64,000 nucleotides of DNA from Oscillospiraceae bacterium (lineage in GTDB: Bacteria > Bacillota > Clostridia > Oscillospirales > Ruminococcaceae), in contig JAAVIC010000033.1 in assembly GCA_014799385.1 (NCBI GenBank), forward strand, positions 124,001 through 188,000. The letters are read 5' to 3'. A model generated the notes under the pieces. The model saw only the letters and a list, made by a program, of their open reading frames with translations. It did not search any database and had not been told where the DNA came from. The translations under genes were made by a program, and so were the position numbers. This document shows, piece by piece, positions 48,830 to 60,985 of this stretch; position 1 is the stretch's first letter; every line of letters starts with the position of its first letter.

Positions 48830-48877
48830 CCAAAGGGGCGAGCCCCTTTGGCGGGGGTGTGGGGGCAGAGCCCCCAC
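48830..48877. repeat. Twin GC-rich hairpins after leuB
   Basis: CCAAAGGGG-CGAG-CCCCTTTGG (48830-48851) and GTGGGGGC-AGA-GCCCCCAC (48859-48877) stand side by side 10 bp past leuB. This pair looks like a dispersed intergenic repeat of Firmicutes; only one copy is in the window. Confidence 0.65.
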
Positions 48878-48886
48878 GCTGAAAAA

Positions 48887-49969
48887 TCAAATATTTTCCG
48901 CGATTTTGTCGCCCATCTCCGAGCAGGAAACGAGCGTCATTCCGTCGCTCATAATGTCGCCGGTACGGAATCCGCTTTCGAGTACTGCATTAACGGCTTT
49001 TTCAACAGCGTCCGCTTCCTTGTCCATCTTGAACGAATAACGCATCATCATTGCCGCCGACAGAATCGTTGCAATGGGGTTCGCCTTGTTCTGTCCCGCG
49101 ATGTCGGGCGCAGAGCCGCCGCTCGGCTCGTACAAGCCGAAATTGGTTTCGTTCATACTTGCGGAGGCGAGCATTCCGATTGAGCCTGTAATCATCGACG
49201 CTTCGTCCGACAAAATGTCACCGAACATATTCTCCGTAACCATTACGTCAAACTGCGCAGGGTCTTTTACAAGCTGCATTGCGGCATTGTCAACCAACAT
49301 ATGCTCGAATGTTACCTCGGGATAGTCCTTTGCGACCTCCTCAATTACCTTTCTCCACAATCTGGAGCTGTCAAGAACGTTCGCCTTGTCCACACTTGTA
49401 ACCTTCTTGCTGCGCTGCATTGCCACATCAAACGCTTTTTTCGCGATTCTGCGGATCTCATTTTCGTTGTATTCGAGGGTATCAACTGCTGTCATTACGC
49501 CATTTCTCTCCTCGGTGAAACGCTTACCGAAGTACAATCCGCCCGTAAGCTCACGCATAATCAGCATATCAAAGCCCTTGGAGCTGATTTCCTCTTTCAG
49601 CGGGCATGCTCTGCTCAGCTGCTTGAACAGCAGACAAGGGCGCAGATTGGCAAACAATCCCAGTGCCTTGCGCAGACCAAGCAATCCCGCTTCGGGACGT
49701 TTGTCCGCGGGGAGCTTGTACCACGGCGATGTGCTGGTGTTTCCGCCGATTGAACCCATAAGAACCGCGTCCGCCGCCTTGCAGCGTTCAATTGTTTCCT
49801 CGGTGAGCGGAACTCCGTTTGCGTCAATGGAGCAGCCGCCCATCAACAGTTGTTCATAGTTGAACTTGTGACCGAATTTATCAGCCACCTTGTCCAGAAC
49901 TTTCATAGCTTCGGTGACGATTTCGGGACCTATTCCGTCACCCTTGATTACTGCAATGTTCTTTTCCAT
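48887..49969 (-). CDS. leuB: 3-isopropylmalate dehydrogenase
   Basis: A 360-residue NAD-dependent oxidative decarboxylase of leucine synthesis. Start ATG 49969 with SD AAGGGG; the upstream GTG has no SD. Signatures: [64 protein letters not shown] and [11 protein letters not shown]...[27 protein letters not shown]. It ends the leu cluster. leuA is not in the window. Confidence 0.97.
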   Translation of the reverse strand: MEKNIAVIKGDGIGPEIVTEAMKVLDKVADKFGHKFNYEQLLMGGCSIDANGVPLTEETIERCKAADAVLMGSIGGNTSTSPWYKLPADKRPEAGLLGLRKALGLFANLRPCLLFKQLSRACPLKEEISSKGFDMLIMRELTGGLYFGKRFTEERNGVMTAVDTLEYNENEIRRIAKKAFDVAMQRSKKVTSVDKANVLDSSRLWRKVIEEVAKDYPEVTFEHMLVDNAAMQLVKDPAQFDVMVTENMFGDILSDEASMITGSIGMLASASMNETNFGLYEPSGGSAPDIAGQNKANPIATILSAAMMMRYSFKMDKEADAVEKAVNAVLESGFRTGDIMSDGMTLVSCSEMGDKIAENI

Positions 49970-50005
49970 TCTAAACACCCCTTCAAAATTATTACGCTTC
50001 CGTTT

Positions 50006-50401
50006 TCAATTCCTTAGACATGGTTCTATGCCCAAAGAATACTTTACCTCTTTTGTAATATCCGCGTCGGACAAATCATATGGAAACGGATCGCAATCCT
50101 CCATAATATTTTTTATAACCTTATCAACTGTATCGGCATACTCCAACACAATAAACGGCTTTTCGGGAAACAAAACCTCGTCAATACGATAATAACCGTT
50201 AGTGAATTTGTATAACGGACGATCAGAGATCCATGATCGATGATACTCGCCGGTGATCGAGGTCGTTTTCTGAATGTAATTAAGCTCAATCTTCACCGGT
50301 TCGCAGCCAAGCTCACACATGATCTGCGCAACAAGATCCTTGCGCCTTTCAAATTCAGCACGGCTTACTCCCTCATAAAAATCCGTTTTCTGCTCGTTCA
50401 T
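50006..50401 (-). CDS. Hypothetical protein in the leu cluster
   Basis: A 131-residue acidic cytoplasmic protein: FYEGVSRAEFERRKDLVAQIMCELG, RSWISDRPLYKFTNGYYRIDEVLFPEKPFIVLEYADTVDKVIKN. The pattern resembles small immunity-like or SUKH-like proteins only vaguely. It starts at ATG 50401 right after kptA (the TGA and ATG are adjacent), SD GGGGGA. Its function is unknown. Confidence 0.65.
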   Translation of the reverse strand: MNEQKTDFYEGVSRAEFERRKDLVAQIMCELGCEPVKIELNYIQKTTSITGEYHRSWISDRPLYKFTNGYYRIDEVLFPEKPFIVLEYADTVDKVIKNIMEDCDPFPYDLSDADITKEVKYSLGIEPCLRN

Positions 50402-50944
50402 TCAGCGTTCCCCCAAAAATTCTGGCGGAACCGATTTAGTAAGCCAGACTCCGTTTTCGGAGAGATAGAATTTGTATCCCGCGCGGAACATCTTCCCCGA
50501 ATGAACAAAGAAAATGTGCGGTTTTCCGTGACGCGCGCCCACCTTTTCGGCGGTTCCCTTGTCCTTGGACAGATGAACATACAGCCTTGACTGCGGTTTC
50601 AATCCCTCTTTGCGTATAGACGCGGCGGATTTCTCACCCGTTCCATGGAATAACTGTTCGGGCGGCTCGGCTTCTTTCAACTCCACATCTACGTTGATTG
50701 AATGCCCTTGATTGGCGCGAATCAGCGTATGGTCATCGTTAAAGCTGTACCGCTGTTTATTGTCGGTTCTGACAATTGTTTCCAGCATATCCATATCAAG
50801 ATAATATCCATCGGTTTTATTGATTCCCGCGATAAGATCCTGTACACTTGCCCAACCGTGAGAGTCAAGCGAAATTCCGATAGCTTCAGGCTTATGTCGC
50901 AGAATCAGACTCATAAATACGCTTGTTTTCTTTAAGTCTTTCAT
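50402..50944 (-). CDS. kptA: RNA 2'-phosphotransferase Tpt1/KptA family
   Basis: A 180-residue Tpt1 enzyme that moves a 2'-phosphate from RNA to NAD+. MSLILRHKPEAIGISLDSHGWASV (R16/H17), IRANQGHSINVDV (R76, H81), LFHGTGEKSAASI (H100) and RLYVHLSKDKGTAEKVGARHG (R120 region) match the catalytic pockets. Bacteria lack the tRNA splicing that makes its yeast substrate; the bacterial role is open. It is inside a leu gene cluster. Confidence 0.93.
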   Translation of the reverse strand: MKDLKKTSVFMSLILRHKPEAIGISLDSHGWASVQDLIAGINKTDGYYLDMDMLETIVRTDNKQRYSFNDDHTLIRANQGHSINVDVELKEAEPPEQLFHGTGEKSAASIRKEGLKPQSRLYVHLSKDKGTAEKVGARHGKPHIFFVHSGKMFRAGYKFYLSENGVWLTKSVPPEFLGER

Positions 50945-50946
50945 TT

Positions 50947-51429
50947 TTACAGTATCCTCGTGAAGATTATTTCGTAGATTCCGGTGTGATCAGGAGAGGA
51001 CTTTTGGACATCAAACCCTAATCCCTTGAAAAGACGTACAGTCTGCTCTTCAAAGCCATCATCCGCGCCGCCCAAGCACCTCGCGTATGCGTTCTTAAAG
51101 CCATTTTTCCGAGCTTCATCGAGTGAGTGTAAAATCAGCTTTCGGGCAAAACCATTACCTTGCATTTCGGGTACAACACAAATTTCCGAAATTTCCGCAT
51201 AACCCGAATAATCCTCGTCCTCGCATTTCAGAACAATGCAAACTGCCGCGATTTGCCCATCATAGGTCAATGCGAAAATATCCGCGCCGCCGTTCAGAAG
51301 TTCAGTGTAAGATTCCTTGCGGAATTTCTGCGGCTCGGAAATGCTTGAATCATTCCAATACGCCTTTGTTTCAACAAGCGCAAGTTCCTCCGCGTCTGCG
51401 GATACGGCGCGCCGAATCCCGATTTCCAT
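50947..51429 (-). CDS. GNAT family N-acetyltransferase
   Basis: A 160-residue acetyltransferase (start ATG 51429, SD AGGAAAG). Motif A is EISEICVVPEMQGNGFARKLILHSLDEARKNGF. The C-terminal section (RLFKGLGFDVQKSSPDHTGIYEIIF) is normal. It lies 8 bp after its neighbour 51438 and 2 bp before kptA. Substrate unknown. Confidence 0.85.
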   Translation of the reverse strand: MEIGIRRAVSADAEELALVETKAYWNDSSISEPQKFRKESYTELLNGGADIFALTYDGQIAAVCIVLKCEDEDYSGYAEISEICVVPEMQGNGFARKLILHSLDEARKNGFKNAYARCLGGADDGFEEQTVRLFKGLGFDVQKSSPDHTGIYEIIFTRIL

Positions 51430-51437
51430 AACTTTCC

Positions 51438-51893
51438 TCACAAGTCGATCACATAGGTGATATATCCGTTTAATCCGCCAACCTCGCGCCCGAACCCGAA
51501 ACGCTCATAAAACCGCCGCGCGCCTGAATTATCCTCGGCGCATTCCAGAACAGCGTGAAGAAATCCCTTTTCGCGCATTTGGGCAAGCGTATGCGTCAAC
51601 AGTTTTTTCCCGATACCCCTGCCCTGCCGCTCCGGGAGAACGTATAAATCCTTTATGTACGCGTATCCGAGAAATGGCTTGGTATTACGCTCCCGAACGG
51701 TACAGAACGCGGTCGGAATCCCGTCAACAATCCATACAAACACGTTTTGACGCTCGTCAAGAAATGCCGTAAGATACCTAAGCTCCGCGCAGAACATTGT
51801 CGAATCGGGATTATAGCTCTCTCCGCGCGCCATCTGTTTGATCCGCGCCAGCTCGGGTAGATCACGATAAATCGCGGGTCGGACGTTTTTCAC
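51438..51893 (-). CDS. GNAT family N-acetyltransferase
   Basis: A 151-residue acetyltransferase: [32 protein letters not shown] with R-Q-G-R-G-I-G for acetyl-CoA, then [16 protein letters not shown]. The start is GTG at 51893, overlapping the leuD stop (GTGA), so translation is coupled. A weak SD favours such coupling. Substrate unknown. Confidence 0.85.
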   Translation of the reverse strand: MKNVRPAIYRDLPELARIKQMARGESYNPDSTMFCAELRYLTAFLDERQNVFVWIVDGIPTAFCTVRERNTKPFLGYAYIKDLYVLPERQGRGIGKKLLTHTLAQMREKGFLHAVLECAEDNSGARRFYERFGFGREVGGLNGYITYVIDL

Positions 51894-52372
51894 TTCTTTA
51901 AGGAGTTAAGCAATCCGCCCTTGCTGATGATTTCCTTGATGAAATCGGGGAACGGCTGTGCCTTGTAGGTCTTACCCTTGGTGATATTGGTGATTACGCC
52001 CGTGTCAAAGTCGATTTCGACCTCGTTTCCCGCGTCAATGTCCTTTGCAGCCTCATCGCATTCGAGAATCGGCAAACCGATATTTATCGCGTTGCGGTAG
52101 AAAATCCGAGCGAACGTGGAAGCGATTACGCAGCCCACACCGCTCGCCTTAATTGCAATCGGAGCGTGCTCGCGCGAGCTTCCGCAGCCGAAATTCATAT
52201 TTGCGACCATAATGTCGCCGTACTTGACGTTCTTTACGAAATCCTTGTCGATGTCCTCCATACAGTGAGAGGCAAGCTCCTTATGGTCGGAAGTATTGAG
52301 ATAACGCGCGGGAATAATTACGTCTGTATCAACATTATCTCCGTATTTATGAACAAATCCATGTGCTTTCAT
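51890..52372 (-). CDS. leuD: 3-isopropylmalate dehydratase small subunit
   Basis: A 160-residue Leu[30 protein letters not shown] and [48 protein letters not shown] are the classic swivel-domain motifs. With LeuC it isomerises 2- to 3-isopropylmalate. The LeuC/D pair of this short length belongs to the archaeal/clostridial type. A hairpin region separates it from leuC. Confidence 0.97.
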   Translation of the reverse strand: MKAHGFVHKYGDNVDTDVIIPARYLNTSDHKELASHCMEDIDKDFVKNVKYGDIMVANMNFGCGSSREHAPIAIKASGVGCVIASTFARIFYRNAINIGLPILECDEAAKDIDAGNEVEIDFDTGVITNITKGKTYKAQPFPDFIKEIISKGGLLNSLKK

Positions 52373-52413
52373 ATAAATTAACCCTCCTGATTTGAATTTG
52401 AAATTCCGAAAAC

Positions 52414-52436
52414 GTCCAAACGCTTTGCGTTTGGAC
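52414..52436. repeat. Hairpin in the leuC-leuD gap
   Basis: GTCCAAACGC-TTT-GCGTTTGGAC is a perfect 10-bp stem, followed by a GCG-rich stretch with smaller partly palindromic strings (52441-52485). No T run follows. It may tune leuD expression against leuC. Confidence 0.6.
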
Positions 52437-52517
52437 TAGCTAAGCGTCACAGCACGCCGCGCTATGCGCGTCATGCTGCGCCGCTTGCTTTTCGTAATTT
52501 CCTGCACCTTTATTACG

Positions 52518-53780
52518 TTAATCTTTAACAGCGGATATATAACCCGTCAATGCGCTTGCCGCTGCAATTGCGGGACTTGCAAGGTAAACCTCGGAGGTTA
52601 CATCGCCCATTCTTCCGACAAAGTTGCGGTTTGTTGTGGAAATCGCGCGCTCACCCGGAGCAAGGATTCCCATATGTCCGCCGAGGCAAGGACCGCAAGT
52701 CGGCGCGGAAACTACCATTCCCGCCTCAATAAACGTTTCAAGCAGACCATTTTTCAGAGCTTCCATATAGATTTTCTGTGTCGCGGGGATCACAATCGCG
52801 CGAACGCCCTTTGCCACTTTCTTGCCCTTTACCACAGCCGCCGCCGCTTCAAGGTCGCTGTAACGTCCGTTGGTGCAAGAACCTATCACCACTTGGTCTA
52901 TTTTGATTTTCAAGCTCTCCGCCTCGTCAATGGTCTTGGTGTTCTCGGGGAGATGCGGGAATGAAACGGTGGACTTGATTTCCGACAAATCAATGTCGAT
53001 AACGCGGTTGTAATGCGCGTCCTCGTCAGCCTTGAATGTTTCAAAGGTGCGGTCGGTTCTGCCCTTTACATATTCGCGGGTAACATCGTCCACCTCGAAA
53101 ATTCCGTTTTTCGCGCCCGCTTCAATCGCCATATTCGCCATACACAGGCGGTCGTCCATCGAGAGATTATGTACTCCCTCGCCTGTGAACTCCATCGACT
53201 GATACAACGCGCCGTCCACACCGATCATTCCGATGATGTGGAGAATTACGTCCTTGCCGCTTACCCATTTGTTCAGCTTACCAGTAAGATTGAACTTAAT
53301 CGCGCCCGGAACCTTGAACCACGCTTCGCCGGTAGCCATTCCCGCTGCCATATCGGTAGAGCCGACACCGGTGGAGAACGCTCCCAGAGCGCCGTAAGTA
53401 CAGGTGTGCGAATCCGCGCCGATTACACAGTCGGACGGCACGACTAAACCTTTTTCGGGGAGCAGCGCGTGCTCAATTCCAACATTGCCGACATCGTAAT
53501 AATTCACAATATCGTACTTATCCGCGAAGTTTCTGCACTGCTGGCACTGGATAGCCGCTTTGATGTCCTTGTTCGGTGTGAAGTGGTCCATAACCAACGA
53601 GATTTTGTTCTTGTCGAAAACGCTGTTAAAGCCGTTCTTGTTGAACTCGTTGATTGCCACGGGACTGGTAATATCGTTTCCGAGAACCATATCCAGCTTT
53701 GCACGGATCAACTGCCCTTCTTCAACGCTCTCCAAACCCGCGTGCTTAGCGAGAATTTTCTGCGTCATTGTCATTCCCAT
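52518..53780 (-). CDS. leuC: 3-isopropylmalate dehydratase large subunit
   Basis: A 420-residue 4Fe-4S aconitase-fold subunit (start ATG 53780, SD GGAGGG). Cluster ligands are in VIGSCTNGR and [48 protein letters not shown] carries the first cysteine. It is first in the leu cluster behind a sigma-A promoter. It is a likely client of the NifS/NifU system. Confidence 0.97.
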   Translation of the reverse strand: MGMTMTQKILAKHAGLESVEEGQLIRAKLDMVLGNDITSPVAINEFNKNGFNSVFDKNKISLVMDHFTPNKDIKAAIQCQQCRNFADKYDIVNYYDVGNVGIEHALLPEKGLVVPSDCVIGADSHTCTYGALGAFSTGVGSTDMAAGMATGEAWFKVPGAIKFNLTGKLNKWVSGKDVILHIIGMIGVDGALYQSMEFTGEGVHNLSMDDRLCMANMAIEAGAKNGIFEVDDVTREYVKGRTDRTFETFKADEDAHYNRVIDIDLSEIKSTVSFPHLPENTKTIDEAESLKIKIDQVVIGSCTNGRYSDLEAAAAVVKGKKVAKGVRAIVIPATQKIYMEALKNGLLETFIEAGMVVSAPTCGPCLGGHMGILAPGERAISTTNRNFVGRMGDVTSEVYLASPAIAAASALTGYISAVKD

Positions 53781-53820
53781 ATTTGTTCCCTCCAATTAAA
53801 ATATAAAATCATACATATTT

Positions 53821-53849
53821 ATTATAACACTTTTTTTGCCTTTTGTAAA
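53821..53849 (-). promoter_or_regulatory. Promoter of the leuC cluster
   Basis: On the minus strand TTTACA, 17 bp and TATAAT, 41 bp before leuC. The leader is too short for a T-box, so leucine control, if any, is by a DNA-binding factor. Confidence 0.75.
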
Positions 53850-53869
53850 GTGTTTTTGGAAAAAATATA

Positions 53870-53899
53870 AAAAACGCAAAACCGAAGTCTTGCGTTTTT
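53870..53899. terminator. Terminator of the 53960 gene
   Basis: AAAAACGCAA and TTGCGTTTTT form a 10-bp stem with a 10-nt loop. T tracts are on both sides, so it also insulates leuC from upstream read-through. Confidence 0.82.
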
Positions 53900-53959
53900 G
53901 GAAATTATCATATTGCTTACATTTTATTCTGCCTCACCGAATGTTTAGAGGAAATTCCC

Positions 53960-54265
53960 TTATGCCCAATCGTATTTGAAATCAAAGCCATCTTCGGGTT
54001 CGCCAATCTCATATCCGAGTTGCTCGGTGAGTTTTGACTTCAGTTCTGCGTACCATTTGTTCCATAGATTTTCGGGCATAGTCCCTGCGATTTGTATACC
54101 GCTCGGCTCTACCGATGCCCACAAATCAATCCCCTCGCCTTTCCAACACGGAGAGTCGGGAGAATTTTCGCACCAATACCCCATAGAGAGGTAAACCGCC
54201 GATATTCTTTCCCACACCCAATCGGGCGCGGTGTAGTGAATGTTCAGATTTATGTCGTGTTCCAT
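53960..54265 (-). CDS. Hypothetical protein (101 aa)
   Basis: A 101-residue acidic, Trp-rich protein (start ATG 54265, SD TAGGAG): EHDINLNIHYTAPDWVWERISAVYLSMGYW, SPCWKGEGIDLWASVEPSGIQIAG. Nothing known is recognised. It has no signal or membrane helix. It lies 46 bp after the 54312 gene and ends before a terminator. Confidence 0.6.
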   Translation of the reverse strand: MEHDINLNIHYTAPDWVWERISAVYLSMGYWCENSPDSPCWKGEGIDLWASVEPSGIQIAGTMPENLWNKWYAELKSKLTEQLGYEIGEPEDGFDFKYDWA

Positions 54266-54311
54266 TATTGCTCCTAGGTACTTCAATACCAAATATCTCC
54301 TCACAAGGACG

Positions 54312-54764
54312 TTATTCAACGCTCAAATCATCACATTCCACTTCTTCAAAGCGCATCTCCGAGAACTCCGCGAGGTCTTTATGCGATAAAAGCTCCGGCT
54401 TGTCCATATCTTCCCAATCAAATGCGCTCCAATCAAAGGCATTCTCATCAGGTATCGAGCATTGTCCCGACGCGGTGGTGGTAATTCTCAGAAGCTGTTC
54501 TTCTCCACTTTTCGCGATCATAACAAACGGCATTTCGAATCCGAAAGAGATCCTGCCATTTTCCGTGTTGCTGTCGAATATCTCCGGCTCCTCCGAATCC
54601 ATTATCTCCATGTCATCGACCTTTTGAATTATCTCGTCTTTGTTTTCGATATACCCCACATTGCGCAGCATATCAGGCAAAAAACGCGGATGTTCAATAT
54701 ACGCCGAAACGATTTCCCATAAAAATGTTTCGGATAATCCGTCAAGCAATTCCTGTGTTTCCAT
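54312..54764 (-). CDS. Hypothetical acidic protein (150 aa)
   Basis: A 150-residue protein with strong negative charge, rich in Glu and Asp (WDMDKPELLSHKDLAEFSEMRFEEVECDDLSVE). The start METQELLDGLSETFLWEIVSAY is helical. No family recognised. It follows gatB by 15 bp. Confidence 0.6.
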   Translation of the reverse strand: METQELLDGLSETFLWEIVSAYIEHPRFLPDMLRNVGYIENKDEIIQKVDDMEIMDSEEPEIFDSNTENGRISFGFEMPFVMIAKSGEEQLLRITTTASGQCSIPDENAFDWSAFDWEDMDKPELLSHKDLAEFSEMRFEEVECDDLSVE

Positions 54765-54779
54765 TTTGTAAATCCGCCC

Positions 54780-56213
54780 TTATTGTTCCAAATACTTCAA
54801 CACCAATTCCTTGCACTTCGCGGGGTTCGCCTGACCCTTAGATGCTTTCATACACTGCCCCACAAGGAATCCGAGCGCGTTGGTCTTGCCGCCGCGGTAG
54901 TCGTCCACGGACTTCTGATTCACCGCAAGAACGTCATTTACGATCTTCTCAATCGCGGAATCGTCCGAAATCTGCGCCAGACCCTTATCCTCGATGATTT
55001 TGTCAATGTCATCGCCGCCGTTCACAATTTCCTCAAAGATGATTTTTCCCGAATTGTTGGAGATTTTCCCGCTCTCGATAAGCGAGATTATCTTAACCAG
55101 CTTTTCGGCAGTGAGATTTGTTTCGGCAATGTCCTTGCCCGTTTCGTTCATATATTTGGAAACATCCGCCAGTACCCAATTGGAAACATTCTTAGCGGAA
55201 CATCCGCCTAATTTCACACATTCGTCAAACAGACGACAACGCGGCAGATTCTCCGCGATAAGCTCCGCATCTGTCTGCGAAAGACCAAGCTCCTTGACAT
55301 AGCGTTTGATTTTCGCGTTCGGCAGTTCGGGGATTTGGCTTTTCAGCTCCTCGACTTTTTCGCTCGGGACATAAATCGTTCCCAAATCCGGCTCGGGGAA
55401 ATAGCGGTAATCCTGCGCGTCCTCTTTGGTGCGCAGCAAGAAGTTCTGCCCCTTGGCATCGTCCCAACGGCGGGTTTCCTGGTTGATTTCCTCGCCGCGC
55501 TCCAATGCCTCAATCTGTCTGTTGGACTCATAATCGATAGCTCTCATCGCGCCGGAAAAGCTGTTTACATTCTTCATCTCCACGCGCTTGCCAAATTCGG
55601 TCGAACCCTTCGGTCGAACCGAAACGTTCACGTCACAGCGAATCGAGCCTTGTTCCATCTTACAATCCGAAATGTCGATGTACTGGAGAATAGATTTCAG
55701 CGTGTCAAGATACGCTTTCGCCTCGGCACTGGAGCGCATATCCGGCTCGGATACTATCTCGATAAGCGGCACCCCGCAGCGGTTGAAGTCCACCAACGAG
55801 CCTTGGAACGCGTCATTGTGGAGCATTTTGCCAGCGTCCTCCTCAATGTGGATTCGCGTGATTCCGATACGCTTTTCCTCGCCGTTCAGCATTATATCCA
55901 CGTATCCGTGCTCGCACAACGGAATGTCCGCCTGAGAAATCTGGTAAGCCTTGGGCAAGTCGGGATAGAAATAGTTCTTTCTGTCCTGCTTGCATACATT
56001 GTTTATCGAGCAGTTTGTCGCGTGACCCATCTTCACCGCGTACTCGACAACCTTTTCATTCAGCGTCGGCAATGTTCCGGGCATACCCGTGCAAATCGGG
56101 CAGATCTGGGTGTTGACCTCCAGCCCGAACGCGTTTTTACAGTTACAGTATATCTTGGTCTTGGTGTTAAGCTCCGCATGGACTTCAAGACCGACAATCG
56201 TTTCGTATTCCAT
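54780..56213 (-). CDS. gatB: Asp/Glu-tRNA amidotransferase subunit B
   Basis: A 477-residue GatB that activates tRNA-bound Asp/Glu with ATP. VGLEVHAELNTKTKIYCNC, ICPICTGMPGTLPTLNEKVVEYAVKMG, RKNYFYPDLPKAYQISQ and RCDVNVSVRPKG are standard, with the YqeY-like C-terminal tail. The gatC-gatA-GNAT-gatB order is transcribed together. It implies no direct GlnRS and/or AsnRS route. Confidence 0.97.
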   Translation of the reverse strand: MEYETIVGLEVHAELNTKTKIYCNCKNAFGLEVNTQICPICTGMPGTLPTLNEKVVEYAVKMGHATNCSINNVCKQDRKNYFYPDLPKAYQISQADIPLCEHGYVDIMLNGEEKRIGITRIHIEEDAGKMLHNDAFQGSLVDFNRCGVPLIEIVSEPDMRSSAEAKAYLDTLKSILQYIDISDCKMEQGSIRCDVNVSVRPKGSTEFGKRVEMKNVNSFSGAMRAIDYESNRQIEALERGEEINQETRRWDDAKGQNFLLRTKEDAQDYRYFPEPDLGTIYVPSEKVEELKSQIPELPNAKIKRYVKELGLSQTDAELIAENLPRCRLFDECVKLGGCSAKNVSNWVLADVSKYMNETGKDIAETNLTAEKLVKIISLIESGKISNNSGKIIFEEIVNGGDDIDKIIEDKGLAQISDDSAIEKIVNDVLAVNQKSVDDYRGGKTNALGFLVGQCMKASKGQANPAKCKELVLKYLEQ

Positions 56214-56223
56214 TATAATCTCC

Positions 56224-56694
56224 TTATTTAACCAAAAACTTCATTGGAGTAAACCGTAGTCCGTCCTCCTCCAGTTCCTCGGACTGCGGAACAAAACCCA
56301 AATGCAGATAAAACGGCAGTCCGTAAGGCGAGGAATTTAATGTAATCTCGGACAGCGAGGGGTTTTCCCAGCGCAAATCTTGAAGCAAGAATCGGAAAAT
56401 CTCGGTTGCAATACCACGGCGATGAAATTCCTTTTTAACGAACGCAAGGTTAATGTGCGTTTTGTTTTCCCTCATTCCGATAACTCCGATAATTTTTCCG
56501 TTATCAAAAGCCGCGTACATAGGTGCTATTCCCCGCTTAAATCCTTGAATCAGCTTTTCATCTCCAATAAAGCTCTTAAAAGTTTCAATTCCCTCAGGTT
56601 TGTAATCGGGAGCTTCAAACTCCATAAAAACCTCAAGCGCAAGACTTAAAGCCTCATCAACCTTGTTGGATTGAACTTTTCGTATATCGTACAT
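56224..56694 (-). CDS. GNAT family N-acetyltransferase
   Basis: A 156-residue acetyltransferase between gatA and gatB. Motif A is HINLAFVKKEFHRRGIATEIFRFLLQDL. GLPFYLHLGFVPQSEE ends the fold. Spacers are 15 and 10 bp. Substrate unknown; its insertion between gatA and gatB is unusual. Confidence 0.85.
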   Translation of the reverse strand: MYDIRKVQSNKVDEALSLALEVFMEFEAPDYKPEGIETFKSFIGDEKLIQGFKRGIAPMYAAFDNGKIIGVIGMRENKTHINLAFVKKEFHRRGIATEIFRFLLQDLRWENPSLSEITLNSSPYGLPFYLHLGFVPQSEELEEDGLRFTPMKFLVK

Positions 56695-56709
56695 GAAATC
56701 TTCACTCCA

Positions 56710-58167
56710 TTATACATTGACAGGCTTAGCTTCACCGTTCAGCTTTTCAACGGAAAATGCAGTATTAAGCAGCGTTTGCTCCGAGAACTTCCGCCCTATA
56801 AACTGCAGGCCCACGGGCATATTGTTTACCTTGCCGCATGGAACGCTTATCGCGGGCAGTCCCGCAATGTTCACGGTAACAGTACAAATATCGGCAGCGT
56901 ACATCTTGGTGGGATCGCCCATATTCTCACCGAGCTTGAATGCTGTTCCGGGAGTTGCGGGAGTGGCGATAACGTCACATTTTTCAAATGCCGCGTTAAA
57001 CTCCTTGACGATTTCCAATGCCACAAGCTTTGCTTTCTTGTAATACGCGTCAAAAAATCCGCTGGACAGCACGAACGTTCCGAGCATAATTCTGCGCTTG
57101 ACTTCATCGCCAAAGCCCTCGCTGCGCGTTTTTTCGTACATATCGATAAGGCTCTCGTAATTCTCGGTGCGGTAGCCGTATTTTACCCCGTCAAAGCGCG
57201 CAAGATTGGAGCTTGCCTCCGCTGAGGAGATAATGTAATATGCGTTCAGCGCGTATTTGGTGCTTGGAAGCGATATTTCCACGATTTCCGCGCCTTGCTT
57301 TTCCAGCTCGCGGACGGTGTTCATAACCGACTCCTTTACGGAATCGTCCACACCCTCTCCGAAATACTCTGCGGGAATACCGATTTTCAAGCCCTTGACA
57401 TCGCTGTTCAGATTCGCCGCGAAGTCGGGATATTCGTGTTCCGCCGAGGTGGAATCCATATCATCATGACCGCAAATAACGCTGTACAACATCGCCGTGT
57501 CGGTGACATTGCGCGCCATCGGTCCGATTTGGTCGAGCGAGCTTGCGAACGCAACCAATCCGTACCGAGAAACGCTCCCATATGTCGGCTTTAATCCTAC
57601 AACACCGCAGTAGGACGCGGGCATTCTGATAGAGCCGCCCGTATCCGAGCCGAGCGAAATCACCGCACTGCCCGCCGCGACTGCTGCCGCCGAGCCGCCC
57701 GAAGAGCCACCTGGAACGCAGTCAAGGTTATGCGGATTATGGGTTTTCTTAAAATACGAATTTTCCGTGGACGAACCCATTGCGAACTCGTCCATATTCA
57801 GCTTTCCTGTAACAACCATATCCGCAGCGTTGACCTTGTTCATTACAAAAGCGTCGAACGGCGGAACATAGTTATACAGCATTTTGGAAGCGCAGGTAGT
57901 CAGCCAATCCTTGGTGCTGATGTTGTCCTTTATTCCTATAGGTATTCCGGCAAGCTGGTGAAGAGAGCTTGAATTTTTAGCGAGCTTTTCGTCCACCTCG
58001 CGGGCTTTAGCAAGCGCTCTTTCATCGCAGATCGAGAGGTAAGCGCCTACCTTGTCCTCGGTTGCCGCCGCTCTATCCAGAACGGACTTTGTAAGCTCCT
58101 CGCTGCTGCACTTCTTTTCGGAAAGCATTTTCGACAGCTCGTGAGCCGAATATTCGTAAAGTTCCAT
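56710..58167 (-). CDS. gatA: Asp/Glu-tRNA amidotransferase subunit A
   Basis: A 485-residue amidase-family GatA that frees ammonia from glutamine. The Ser-cisSer-Lys set is in IPIGIKDNIS (Lys) and GGSSGGSAAAVAAG (both Ser), with SLGSDTGGSIRMPASYCGVVGLKPTYG. It follows gatC by 24 bp. Confidence 0.97.
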   Translation of the reverse strand: MELYEYSAHELSKMLSEKKCSSEELTKSVLDRAAATEDKVGAYLSICDERALAKAREVDEKLAKNSSSLHQLAGIPIGIKDNISTKDWLTTCASKMLYNYVPPFDAFVMNKVNAADMVVTGKLNMDEFAMGSSTENSYFKKTHNPHNLDCVPGGSSGGSAAAVAAGSAVISLGSDTGGSIRMPASYCGVVGLKPTYGSVSRYGLVAFASSLDQIGPMARNVTDTAMLYSVICGHDDMDSTSAEHEYPDFAANLNSDVKGLKIGIPAEYFGEGVDDSVKESVMNTVRELEKQGAEIVEISLPSTKYALNAYYIISSAEASSNLARFDGVKYGYRTENYESLIDMYEKTRSEGFGDEVKRRIMLGTFVLSSGFFDAYYKKAKLVALEIVKEFNAAFEKCDVIATPATPGTAFKLGENMGDPTKMYAADICTVTVNIAGLPAISVPCGKVNNMPVGLQFIGRKFSEQTLLNTAFSVEKLNGEAKPVNV

Positions 58168-58191
58168 AAATGTAGTTATCCCCCTCAGTAG

Positions 58192-58464
58192 TTATTCAAC
58201 CGTCTTAGGCACAACAACGCACCCCGCCTGCATTTGCGGCGCGTTGGCGAGCAGCTCCGCGCGCGGGAGCTTGTCCATGCCCTCTGTATCTTCACGGAGC
58301 TTCATCGGATGATTCGGGTCTAAATTCCACGCGTCTCCCGATACATCGGGGAGCTGTTCCACCATTCCGACTATGCTCTCCATATCCTTTTCAAACTTCG
58401 CCAGCTTGTCATCCTCAATACGCAGACGAGCCAGCTTTGCCAGATGTTTAACATCAATACTCAT
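58192..58464 (-). CDS. gatC: Asp/Glu-tRNA amidotransferase subunit C
   Basis: A 90-residue GatC that clamps GatA and GatB: VKHLAKLARLRIEDDKLAKFEKDMESIVGMVEQL and PMKLREDTEGMDKLPRAELLANAPQMQAGCVVVPKTVE. It heads gatCAB and follows the lipoprotein gene by 23 bp. Confidence 0.95.
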   Translation of the reverse strand: MSIDVKHLAKLARLRIEDDKLAKFEKDMESIVGMVEQLPDVSGDAWNLDPNHPMKLREDTEGMDKLPRAELLANAPQMQAGCVVVPKTVE

Positions 58465-58487
58465 AAACTTCCTCCTACATAAATAAT

Positions 58488-60985
<2,498 letters not shown>

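Noticed and set aside
53781-53870. T-box or leader-peptide attenuator before leuC
   Set aside because: Leader is only about 35-40 nt and has no T-box, Leu codon run or antiterminator fold.
55335-56231. 298-codon + strand frame opposite gatB
   Set aside because: Antisense shadow of a confidently identified gene.
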